From the NCBI GenBank assembly GCA_033961575.1, contig CM066737.1, forward strand, positions 86,238,271 through 86,302,270: a stretch of 64,000 nucleotides of DNA, in the 5' to 3' direction. Position numbers and translations under genes: made by a program. Below the pieces are notes generated by a model. The model was not told where the DNA came from and did no database searches. It saw only the letters and a program-made list of their open reading frames with translations. The stretch comes from Aselliscus stoliczkanus (lineage: Eukaryota; Chordata; Mammalia; Chiroptera; Hipposideridae). Positions 23,390 to 33,842 of this stretch are shown here, one piece after another (within the stretch, counting starts at the first letter, position 1; every line of letters begins with the position of its first letter).

Positions 23390-26300
23390 AAGTCAGAGTC
23401 CATGCTAAGGCTCTAGATTACCCCTGATTTAATGGAATGATCTGAAACCTTCCAAGCTCCATTTGGTTATAAACTGTCTTTTGGTTTGCCTGCATTTGTT
23501 TCATACTGCTATTCCTGCAAGAGCCACCTCTTAATGAACTCAGTGACAACTATCAATTTCGTGGCAACATCACTCTTCCTCTTTATTTTCCTCACCAAAG
23601 CCTGAATGAAATGTTTCTGTCTGTCCTGTTATCAGGACATTAGCAAATGAGTTTCCTTTTGGGTAACAAGGATGGCTGAGCTACAGTGTGTGCACTGTAA
23701 AAGTCAAAGCTGTCCACCTGTCAGTTGCAATAGCAGTGAACAGGCATGCTTTCCACATGCCAGCCGTCGATAAAAGGAATGAGAGACAAAGGATCATGGC
23801 TATTCTGTACCTTTTCCAACAGCCCCGAGGCTGCTTATGTTGGGTTCATTTTGGAGATTTTGCTTAGAATCCCAGAAGTCATTCACCAATTTGAGAAGAG
23901 AGAACTTCCAAAGACTGAAGCCAAGAAAATATTTTTGGAATTGGGTTACTCTATGGTGCAGTCAGAGATGTCTACTCTTTGGTGCAATAGAAATATGATA
24001 TTTGAAATCAATATTTCTTTCCTAAATTAAAAGTGAAGAAAATCAGATTTACTCTCGCTAAGAATTCTCAAATATTTCATGAAAAAGACATACCCTAAGG
24101 TTGCAACAGTAGATCTGAGAATTATCTTGCCACTTTTCTAATCAACCCTTCAATTGCTTCCTCCTGAAGCCTGCGACTTATGTGCATTTTTGACCCTGAG
24201 TTTCAAGGATCTACTTTGTCCTCCCCACCCCACATGCTATTGTTATAGTCTAGCCTCCTATTCATCCTCCACATATTATTTGTGCTCTAATGAAATTTGC
24301 CAAATCTAATTTTCTCAGATATGTTCACTAATCTTTTTTTTCTATGTGATTGCTAATACTGGTCTCAGTGCATAAAATTCTTCCCATTCATTACAGATTG
24401 TATGCAGTATTCAGAGACCACCTCCGATATTGTATTGTTCATGATGTCTTTTTATAAACCCCTTTGCATCCTATCTGTCCCTCCACTGAAGTTCTATAGT
24501 CTATTGTTTGTGACTTTTTATGGTACCTACACCACTATTTTTTGCCACAATTCTACATTTTCCTTACAGTTACATGACTAGGAAGGAAGTAGCAAAAAAA
24601 GAAGAAAGGGAGAAAGAAAAGAGAGAAAAGGTAAAAAGAGTCAAGGGTCAAAGCAAAGGAATCTGGGGTCCATTTAAACCCTATTTTATAGAAACAATAC
24701 AATTTTTGAAATACTCTCAATAGAAATATCAACATTTATTCCTCTTTACCAGTATAGAAACAGTAGCTAATGCCCTAAGAAACTAGTTATTATAAATCAT
24801 GATGAAAATCCAAAAGTGGAGGCCATGAGTCTCTGACTCAACAACTTTATAATATAAAGCAAAGCTATGTGGTCATTCTCTTCTATTTTTTCTTATTCTA
24901 TTCCATTTTGTCACTTTGTATGTCTGTTTACATTTTGTTTTACCTTTTCTGAATTTGTCATGGGATAACAGACATTTGGGTTATGTAATTACTTTTAGAT
25001 ACTTAATCACTTTTGCCTGCGATTTATCCTGGGAGTTAACCACATATGTTGATGAAGTCTATTTTAGTTCAACTTCACTGTAAAATTTTGTTGAGAAATA
25101 ATCTGGTAACAAAAGTGAATGTAAGTCTTAAAAATATATTTTAATGCTATCAATCTTGAGATTTCTATATTAGTTTTCCTTTTCATCTTTTGAATGGAGC
25201 CAGAATCTCTGCAACAAAGTGAGATTTGCTATCTTTACTGCACTCAGCAAACCATAGTGGTTTAATTTTGACTGTTTGTGCATTTTAGCTAACAGTTAAA
25301 TGGATCTATTTTGAAATCACTATATATAGGAGATTAAAGCAGAACACAAGTACAAAAATGTAAAGAATGTTACAAAACCATCTCTTTCAAAATGGTAAAT
25401 AATGATGCATTAAAAAGGATTGATAACTGAGTGTCATCCATTTTTATTGCACTAAATATCAGTTTTAATATATAAATGTTCTTAAATAAATAATACTTCA
25501 AATAATACATTTTAGACTACATATATATGGTATTTGAATGTTAATATGATTCTGAACAAACCATAACATTTTAATGCCTCACATTAAGCATTGAAGTCTG
25601 AGAACACCAAGAGAAAAGTAAAAAAATATATATAAATAAAATATGGTTTAATAACCTTCCTCTCTTGTGCATTTTGCAATAGAGTCTTCACTAGTTTATT
25701 TATTGGCAATATTACCCTTTAATATAAAGTAGTTAAGATTCCTAAAATATTGCTTCCCACTTAGGCTGTCAAGGCCCAATACCTTTCTCAAGTGCCACAG
25801 TTTCTAAATTTTGTGCCTCATTTTGCTCTTTCATTCTGCTCACCTATAAAATGATATTCCAGAGATCCTAATGCCATAGAAGCAGAGCACGGCTGATGAT
25901 ATGAATGACTTATTCGCACCAAAGTCCAAAACTTGCAGAATGGAACAAATCCTGGTGTCTTCAAAAAAGCCCGGTAACTGGCTTTTTCTACCTAACCCAG
26001 TCCAAAACTTAACTTTCTCTTTACTTAGAAAATGTTCTAAGACTATCTCGTTTTTATACAAAAACCACTAGTAGATCTAGTGATTTTATTATAAGAATGA
26101 TTCAAACAGTTGTTTGACATCGCTTGAAAAGTTCTATTAATTATTTTAAGTTCTATTAATTATTTTTACTTTTGAATTCTCTGTTTTGATGATTTTTACA
26201 CATAGGCAAGGGCAGGAGAACTAGAAAAAGGCATGATCAGCCTCCACAAAAGAAATGAGTTAGTGGGAGGTTAATTTTCATATGCACAAGTCTTAAAAAT

Positions 26301-26970
26301 TACTGGCTCTTTTTTTTCTTTATTATCATCTGTAGGTTTTCCTTTTCAGAAACTCAATACACATTTATATTTAACGTTGTCTTCTTTGAGATTTATTCTG
26401 GGTGTACTACATTTCATTCTTTCTTCTTGCTGGACTCAGCTATGAAATAAGGAACATTTTGGCTTTTGTTTTACATGTATATTTCAGATTAGTATTAAAT
26501 TTGGTTCCCAGCTTCTTTGTATTGTTCCTTCAATATCTCACTTGAAAAGTAAAAAAATAAGTACGAGGGGATTCCAAACATAAATAAATAACACCTGTTA
26601 ATAAGTGCAATTATTTTCAGAAACACACATCAGAAGTGATATTTCTTAGACTGGCTATATCATTTTGCTTCTTTATTTTCATTTGAAAATTTTAAACAAG
26701 TGCTAGAATGGTTGATTTTATGCTAAGAAAGGAACTTCAAATTTTATATTTTAGACTGTTTAAAAAGTTAAGATTAGGCATCTACATGACTTTGGGATAT
26801 AAATGTGGCTGCAAAGCCTGGAATATCTTATGCTCCCCTGGTAGCTAACCAAATGTGTACAAGTACATGACAGGAAGCTATCTATGTTACCATTTTTAAG
26901 GCAACTCTGTCTTAAAATTAATTCAATATTTATTTTTATGTACCCAATAGTATCATAGATTCAATTAAAA
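23390..26970. other. Long unassigned AT-rich stretch
   Basis: I recognise no gene and no clear repeat in 3.6 kb. The largest frame (23746-24030, 94 codons) has no family motif and no splice context that I can defend. An A/G-rich run at 24590-24640 and many short A or T runs are present. Confidence 0.5.
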
Positions 26971-26984
26971 ACTGGAGTTTCTTT

Positions 26985-27477
26985 CTTTCTTTTTTTAAAA
27001 AAGATTTTATTGGGGAATTGGGGGAGGGGACCAGCCAAATCGTTGTTCTTCAATCTTCGTTGTGGAGGGCGCCAGTCGCCATCTGGCTTCCCGTCTGCAG
27101 CTCGTGGCCTCTAAGCTCAAGGTGCTGTGTTCAATCTTAGTTGCACGTGGGCACAGCCACCATCCCATGCGGGAGTCGAACCAGCAGCCTTGTTGTTAAG
27201 AGTGCACGCTCTATTCACTGAGCCATCAGGGTGGCAGCTCAGCTCAAGGTGCCAAGTTCAGTCTTAGTTGCGGGTGGGCATAGCCCTCCATCGAATAGGC
27301 AATCTTGTTACACCAGCTGAACCATCCTACCACCTGTTGGCAGCTCAGTGACAGCTCAGCTGGAGCACAGCATTCACTGACCCATGTGGGAATCGAACTG
27401 GCAGCCCTGTTGCTCAGAGCTGGTGCTCTAAGTCAACTCTTAACCAACTGAGCCACTCAGCTGGCCTGAAAAAAAAT
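26985..27477 (-). mobile_element. Long multi-tRNA-unit Rhin-1-type SINE, antisense
   Basis: The T-rich tail and 'gattttattggggaattggg' on the left mark the 3' end. Several tRNA-like units follow in reverse (around 27160-27240, 27280-27340 and 27390-27470), each with a reversed B-box-like 'gggagtcgaacca' or 'gggaatcgaactgg'. Flanks 'tggagtttcttt' at 26973-26984 and 27478-27489 are a 12-bp target duplication, so the array moved as one unit. Confidence 0.88.
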
Positions 27478-27590
27478 TGGAGTTTCTTTTACATGTGAGA
27501 TAATAGTCAAATTAATATGGGCAGAATTCATTAAGATAATATACTTATTTTGAAACTATATTTGTTTTGTTTGGGAAAAGAGGCTTTTTT

Positions 27591-27691
27591 TTTTTTTGAG
27601 GGTGGTGTCACTGACCCTCATATGTGGGACCCGAACTGGGGCCGCTGGCTTCCCAAGCCAGCGCTTAACCACCATGCCACTCGGCCGGCCC
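27591..27691 (-). mobile_element. Short tRNA-derived SINE, antisense
   Basis: The plus strand has 'gagggtggtgtcactgaccc', 'tcatatgtgggacccgaact' and ends 'ccactcggccggccc'. Flanks 'aaaagaggcttttt' at 27577-27590 and 27692-27705 are a 14-bp target duplication. Confidence 0.93.
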
Positions 27692-27831
27692 AAAAGAGGC
27701 TTTTTGAAGTCAGCTCTTTTACTGATATATTTCTGGCCTGTTTATCTTATTGGGAGAGCAGATGGCGATGAGATTGGATGAACCATCCAATTATTTAACC
27801 TATACTCTTCAAAATACCTTAACAACGGGTG

Positions 27832-28372
27832 GGGAGGGCCTGCTGAGTGGCTTAGTTGGTTAAGAGCGGGTGCTCTGAGCAACAGGGTCGCAGGTTCCAT
27901 TCCCACTTGGGCCAGTGAGCTGTGTCTGAGCTGCTGCTGAGCTGCCAACAGGTGGCAGGATAGCTCAGCTGGTGAGATCATGTGCTCCCAACAACAAGGT
28001 TTGTGGTTCAACCCTCCCATGGGATGGTGGGCTATGCCCACCTGCAACTAAGATTGAACATGGCATTTTGAGCTGAGCTGCCCTGAGCTGCTGACGGGCG
28101 GCCCGATGACTCAGCTGGTGAAAGCATGTGCTTCTAATAACAAGGTTGCCAGTTCGACTCCCGCATGGAATGGTGGACTACGCCCACCTGCAACTGAGAT
28201 TGAACATGGCACTTCAAGCTGAGCGGCCACGAGCTGCCCACGGGCATCCAGATGGCGACTGGACTTGGAGCTGAGCTAGCTGTGCCCTCCACAACTAAGA
28301 TTAAAGGACAACATCTTGGCTGTTCCCCTTCCCCAATTCCCTGATAAAATCTTTTGAAAAAAATGAGGGATT
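27832..28372 (+). mobile_element. Trimeric tRNA-like Rhin-1-type SINE
   Basis: Three head-to-tail tRNA-like units are visible. The first is at about 27838-27925 (A box 'gtggcttagttggttaagag'), the second at about 27960-28040 ('agctcagctggtgagatcat'), the third at about 28105-28190 ('gactcagctggtgaaagcat', B box 'cagttcgactcccgcatgg'). The shared tail 'tccacaactaagattaaagg' and 'ccccttccccaattccctga' follows, then an A-rich end. The target duplication is unclear. Confidence 0.85.
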
Positions 28373-28379
28373 GAGGGGA

Positions 28380-29905
28380 AGCATGACACAGGTGCAGAGA
28401 CAAACTCCCTTTTATGGGCAGCTTGTTCAACATCTGATACAAGAAAATAATTCACTCCTCCCCTAACTTGTTGCTATGACTACCTTAGCTATTGCTTGAC
28501 TATATTTGTGGGTGCAGTGGGAGACAAGGTGGGCCTCTTTACCTATACTGCAACGGAAAGAGCCCACAGTGCTTGCTCCTTACAACCATTGTAGATGGAT
28601 TTAGGTAGACGATGCACAGCACTCTCTCTGTGCCTTTCTTGAACAGAGTGCAGAGGCCAAATCAGCAGTCTTTCTGGCTGTTTAAGCCAAAGACTTGGAG
28701 GAACAGGGATAGTATGTGACCAAACCAGTGGGTCTGCCTTCCATCACTGAAACCATAGTAGGAAAAACCATTACTACCCTCTCAACTGTACTCTTAGTCA
28801 AGGAGTGACATGTTATAAGCTTAAAAGCTTCATAAAGCAGCCAAGTCACTGCTGTGTTGGGCCAAGGATTATCCACATGGTTTCTCTGGGAGAAGCTAGA
28901 TGGCTTGGATTCCTTAAATAGTTTGTAAATATTCTTAATACTCCAATTCTAAAAGTATTGGATGCCAAGGGATGCCAAGAAAGATGATTTCAAAAGCCTT
29001 TCATTTTCTTCGCAGAGCCACCTGCCTTACTCTGTGGAACATTTTTTTAATAGTTTTGGAATAAATTTTTCAATGTGGCAGGCAAAAGACACACAAGCAA
29101 ATTCTAGTAATAATTACTCTCAAGACAAATAAAACAAACCCCAAACAATTTGTTCAGCTCCCCATTATAAACTCATTTTTCTCACCCCAGTAGATGTCAA
29201 ATACCTGGCCAGTTGGAGATAGAATATTGTGCCTCCGGTAACCAGAAATCATCTGATGCTCAGAAATGAGATTTTTAGCATTCCCATTAGGGTTTTCATG
29301 TTGGCTTGTTAAGACTAAATGCGCAGCGGAACACGATTACCTGTCCCTGATATAAAGGAAATAAAGTTACTGGTAACATAATCTGCTGGCTATATTCCTT
29401 AGCTGGCCTCCTAAACTACTTCCCCAAATCTCTACCCGAGGACTTACCACCATGGGAAGTTTGATCTGTTTATTTTGTTATTTAAGACTTGTGGTACGTT
29501 AAAGAAAAAAAAAATAACACTTGTGGCTCAGTTACACTTCAATGTGAAAATTTGGTTTAGGAAAGCATTTGGTAATTGTGTGGGGTAAGGAAAGGTGGTA
29601 CAGGGAAGGATGATGTAAAATACTGTCCTGCTTTATCCTTCCAGTGCTCAACATTTCAAGCCAGCATTTTACAAATATCCAGGCTGCAGCGAGTGGTGAT
29701 ATGTATGTATGAAGTATATAGGAGGAGATGCTGATGGCTGGGATCTCACAGGCTATCAGTAGAATTTCTATACTTGATTCCTGGAGGACTTCTGCTCTTT
29801 TCTCCTTTGGGAAGTTAGAAACAGTAGCCAGGCAAACAGGTATCCTGGCCTTTCCCTCATTTTATCTTGATTCCTTTCTTGAGAAACCTGCTTCCCTACA
29901 ATATG
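28380..29905. other. Unassigned DNA
   Basis: No gene or named repeat. 28450-28900 is somewhat GC-richer than its surroundings, but its frames (up to 64 codons) carry no recognisable motif. Confidence 0.5.
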
Positions 29906-29917
29906 CTCAGTAACTTC

Positions 29918-30190
29918 GTTTTTTTTAAAGATTTTATTGGGGAATTGGGGAAGGGGACAATACTGGGGAATTGGGGAAGGGAACATTGTGGTTTTCCAGG
30001 ACCCATCAGCTCCAAGTTAAGTTGTTGTCCTTCAGTCTTAGTTGTGGAAGACACAGCTCAGCTCCAAGTCCAGTCACTGTTTTCAATCTAGTTGCAGGGG
30101 GCACAGTTCACCATCCCATGCAGGAATTGAACTGACAGCCTTGTTGTTAAGAGCACGTGCTCTCACCAACTGAGCCACCAGGCCAGCCCA
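29918..30190 (-). mobile_element. Rhin-1-type SINE, antisense
   Basis: The T-rich end and 'gattttattggggaattggg' are followed by a partial second copy of the tail block at 29960-29985. It then reads through 'tcttagttgtggaagacaca' to a reversed tRNA-like unit ending 'ccaggccagccca'. Flanks 'ctcagtaacttc' at 29906-29917 and 30191-30202 are a perfect 12-bp target duplication. Confidence 0.92.
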
Positions 30191-30202
30191 CTCAGTAACT
30201 TC

Positions 30203-31160
30203 TTATTCCTCTACCTTTTATAACACAGATCAGAACCTGCTTTGGAAAAGATCTTACAAGTTTAGTGAACTTGTGCCTTAAGCTTCATTCTTAATTGTGG
30301 AATGAATTATCCTATCAAAGGCATTTCAGTCTCTACCTAGCAGAAAGGAAAATGCTCTTTAATGGAAATTTAGAAATCACAGCATGTAGCTGCTAGCTCT
30401 GCGGCTTTGTTGGGCCACTTTACTCTATGGGTTTTTCTTTTAATTTGCTGAGAAGGTTCAGGGGTGAACATAGCACAAAATTTTCATGACGATGTGGTCT
30501 GCATACTGTACTTGACTTCACTATGTTCAAGCTAGTTACTTCAGCCTACTATTTCCATTGAAAAATTTTATATGGAGGGCTCCAATCGACTCTATCATAG
30601 CTAAAGCAACATGGTGTAGCTTATTGCCAATTTTCTGGTGAACCAGCCTTTAAGATGGTGAGACAAGGCATTATTATCAGTCTTGGAGACTTAGATCATA
30701 GCCACAAAAAGTTACAGTATAGTTGGAAAGATAAAACAAACACATGAAAACAACAACTCCATGGAATATTACATAGAAAATATGCTTTAATGCCACAGGA
30801 GGGGAAGTCATTACAGGCTGCTATAGTAAGGGAGATATTCAGAGAAAATATGGGTGGTCTGTGAACTACAAATGGTTGGTAGGATAAGATTGGAAGGGGT
30901 GGCATGGGGGCATCACAGATTAAAGGAACAAAGACATTATGGGAAGGAGGATACAGAAGAGGCAGAGAGATGTAAGAGTGCATAGGTAGGAGTAGGGCAG
31001 GTTATGAATATGTTAGAAACACAGAAATTTAGCTTTGATATGAGAGGACATAGGGAATCATAGCAAATTTCATGGTAAAGTAAAATGCTGATGAAACAAA
31101 ATGGCAGAGGCATATCTGTGTTTGAACTCTTACTGTGTGACTTATACATGTTAGATAACT
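30203..31160. other. No recognisable feature
   Basis: Unassigned. Confidence 0.5.
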
Positions 31161-31162
31161 AT

Positions 31163-31488
31163 TTTCTTTTTTAAATTATAAAATTTCAATTATAGCTGAT
31201 ATTCAATATTATATTCATTTCTGGTATATAGCATAGTGGTTAGACATTTATGGAACTTATGAAGTGATGCCCCCTGGTAAGTCTAGTACCCACCTGACAC
31301 CATACATTGGTATTACCATATTATTAACTATATTCTCTATGCCGTACTTAACATCCCTGTGAATATTTTGTAACTGCAACTTTGTACTTCTGAATCCCTT
31401 CCCCATTTCACCCAGCCCCCCAATCCTGCTCCAGTCTGGCAACCATCAGTTTGTTCTCTGTATCTATGAGTTTGTAGATAACTGTTTG
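31163..31488 (-). mobile_element. Older L1 3' UTR, antisense
   Basis: 'gtctagtacccacctgacac' near 31280, 'attattaactatattctcta' and 'tgaatcccttccccatttca' near 31390 correspond to the reverse of an older L1 3' UTR with a sequence unlike the younger copies. It is abutted at 31489 by a younger L1 3' end. Confidence 0.65.
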
Positions 31489-31840
31489 TTTTTTTTAATT
31501 AAAATTTATCAGGGTGACAATGGTTAGTAGAATTACATAGGTTTCAAGCGTACAATTCTGTAATACATCACCTGTATATAACATTGCGTGTTCACCACCC
31601 CGAGTCAGTTCTCCTTCGATCACCGTATATTTGACCCCCTTTACCCCTTTCTACTGTTACCACTCCCCCTTACCCTCTGGTAACCACTAAATTATTATCT
31701 GTGTCTTGTGTCTATGAGTTTTTATTTCTTTATTGGTTTGTCTTGTTTCTTTGTTGCTTTCAAGTTTTATATCCCACATATCAGTGAAGTCATATGGCTC
31801 TCGACTTTTTTGTGTCTGACTTATTTTGCCTAGCATAACT
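31489..31840 (-). mobile_element. Younger L1 3' end, antisense
   Basis: It opens with T-rich 'ttttttttaattaaaattta', then 'tcagggtgacaatggttagt' and 'aggtttcaagcgtacaattc'. It ends in the last part of the ORF2 region ('tcgacttttttgtgtctgac'). It is closely similar to the same part of 37388-37690 and 53151-53440. Confidence 0.85.
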
Positions 31841-31930
31841 ATTAACATCCTCAGTTTCCTCATGTGCAAAATGAGGATAAAGGGTTATGTAAAGATTTGA
31901 GGATCAATGAGAAATATAGGAAATACTATT
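31841..31930 (+). repeat. MIR SINE core fragment
   Basis: 'catcctcagtttcctcatgt' followed by 'gcaaaatgaggataaagg' is the most conserved part of MIR in sense orientation. Confidence 0.7.
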
Positions 31931-31934
31931 AATA

Positions 31935-32715
31935 ATAATATTAATAATAAATATATCTTTTATTAGTATTTTATGGTTGTTGATTTAGGCAAATTGGGAT
32001 GACTATGGTTTCTACAATCCCCTGTCTTCCCTTCAAGAGGTGGAACCTGCTTCCTTTCCTCTTAAATCTGGGCAGGTTCTGTGGTTGCTTTGACCAATAG
32101 ACTATTGCAGAAATTATGATGCACCAAATTACAGACCCAGACCTTTTTCCACTTCTTGTCTCTTGAAACCCTTGTTCTTCGTATACTCCTTCTAAGAACC
32201 CTGTCACCATGATTTGAAAAGCTTGAGCCATAGAGAGGCCACATATATGCACTCTAGTTCACAGGATCAGTTGTACTTCCAGCTGACAGCTACCAGTAAC
32301 TGCCAGTCATGTTGAGCCATCTTGGCCATCAAGTCTTTTGACATTTCATATTGTTTCAGTACCAGTTGCTGTCCAGCAAACATGTGTGAGGGCCCAGGCA
32401 AAGACCACCCAGCTGAGACCAATGAACTCACAGACCCTTGATGAAAATTAATACATTGGTTTCTAAGATCAATGTTTAAACAAGTTTTGATATGGTTTGT
32501 CATACAATAGTTGATAAATGGAATATTGATTTTCTTTTCTAAAATTATGATGACATTAAAGGAGAATTTATATTAAGGGCTATTTTTTGTTGTTGTGAGT
32601 GTTACTTATGAAGGATAGGATTCCAGAGGTGGAGGAGATGAAGGCCTAACTGGGGAATCAGTGTTGAAAATGAAGAGTATTTCTTGCATTAACCAGTCAT
32701 TCATTTGCTCAATAA
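31935..32715. other. Unassigned, with a probable old LTR-type repeat
   Basis: 31990-32460 has phrases such as 'tgctttgaccaatagactat' and 'cttgagccatagagaggcca' that I associate with a widespread old mammalian LTR-type repeat in antisense. I cannot name the family. The 60-93 codon minus-strand frames inside are not genes. Confidence 0.4.
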
Positions 32716-32718
32716 ATA

Positions 32719-32955
32719 CAGAGGGAGCCAAAAAAAAGTGTACAAGTAGACGCTTTGGTCAACGTTCCTCAAGCAGTAGTTTGCCATAATCAGAAGTGTC
32801 TGGATGCTGATGGTAACCACTTTGAGCACCTCTTGTAATTTCAGAAGTCAAACGTGACTTGTATTCATCTTTTGTTACCGGTATATATTGAATATTATAA
32901 TTTTAATACAGTTTTCCTTTCTTAAAATATGTATACACTTTTTTGGCACCCTCTG
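32719..32955 (+). mobile_element. Tc1/mariner-type MITE, copy A (237 bp)
   Basis: Termini 'cagagggagccaaaaaaaag' and, in reverse, 'cagagggtgccaaaaaagtg' are inverted repeats. TA flanks both ends (32717-32718 and 32956-32957). The interior keeps the C-terminus of a transposase in sense: after several damaged codons it reads 'QKCLDADGNHFEHLL' followed by a stop. It aligns with copy B at 49794-50030 over the full length in opposite orientation. Confidence 0.9.
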
Positions 32956-33053
32956 TATTTATTGAGTGACAGCATTCCTAGCACCAGGTCTGTGGAAGCT
33001 ATTTATTATTGGCTATGGAATAACAAAAAAATAATAGCATGATACTATATTGT

Positions 33054-33104
33054 ATATTTTATTTATTTATTCATTTATTTATTTATGCATTTATTTATTT
33101 ATTT
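33054..33104. repeat. (TTTA)n simple repeat
   Basis: This is the degraded A-rich tail, on the complementary strand, of the SINE that follows. Confidence 0.85.
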
Positions 33105-33201
33105 TTGAGGGCAGTGTCACTGGCCCTCATATGTGGGACCCGAACTGGGGCCGCTGGCTTCCCAAGCCAGCGCTTAACCACCACGCCACTCGGCCGGCCC
33201 T
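33062..33201 (-). mobile_element. Short tRNA-derived SINE, antisense
   Basis: Body 'gagggcagtgtcactggccc' to 'ccactcggccggccc'. The tail has become a (TTTA)n microsatellite. Flanks 'tatattgtatatttta' at 33046-33061 and 33202-33217 are a perfect 16-bp target duplication. Confidence 0.93.
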
Positions 33202-33219
33202 TATATTGTATATTTTAAA

Positions 33220-33808
33220 ATGTCATATTTTCTTGCTGCCTCAAAGTCCCCACAAACAGGCTGTGAGCACCCAGCCTAGGTGACCAGGTTTTCCAGTGTG
33301 ATAAGTCTGGTCCCCCTGACAAGTTCCTCTTCTTGCTGTTCCCTCCCTGTGACTAGTAATGAAAACTCAGCAATGGAACTCCCTCAAGCCTTTTGCTTGT
33401 GTATTCCACCCTCACCCCCAGTAAAGGCACTTGTTCTCACCCTCCCTTGGCTCCCCACCTGCCTGGTTGAGTTTGCTTCCTTGGAACTCTTCTCATGTAC
33501 TGCCTGTGTAATGTGCTTTGTTCTCTAGGACCTGTGAGAGTAATAAATCCTTTCATTTCATCTGCTTCTCCACATGTAATTTCCCTGGCCATGTAGGAAT
33601 GATCCTTAAAGACCCTGCAAGGGAGACTTACTCCCTTATTTACAACACAGATACCTGTGTTCATTACATTTAAATCTTACAGTATTGGCCAGGATACTAG
33701 CTAAAACTGGGCTGCTTACCAGGCATATAGGAGAGATTGGCAAATTCAACACACCTAGACTTCCACATCTCCTACAAAAGAAAAAAAAAAGCAAGTAAAA
33801 ATTAGTAC
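33220..33808. other. Unassigned, with a possible LTR-like segment
   Basis: 33280-33600 is pyrimidine-rich and has an AATAAA at about 33542, which would fit an old LTR or a retrocopied 3' end. I see no terminal structure. Frames of 70-80 codons here have no motif. Confidence 0.3.
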
Positions 33809-33809
33809 A

Positions 33810-33810
33810 G

Positions 33811-33839
<29 letters not shown>
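33810..33839. repeat. (AC)n microsatellite
   Basis: About 14 AC units. Confidence 0.95.

Positions 33840-33842
<3 letters not shown>

Noticed and set aside
23746..24030. 94-codon frame as a possible small gene
   Set aside because: No recognisable domain, no conserved start context, no paralog; its length is expected by chance in 64 kb.
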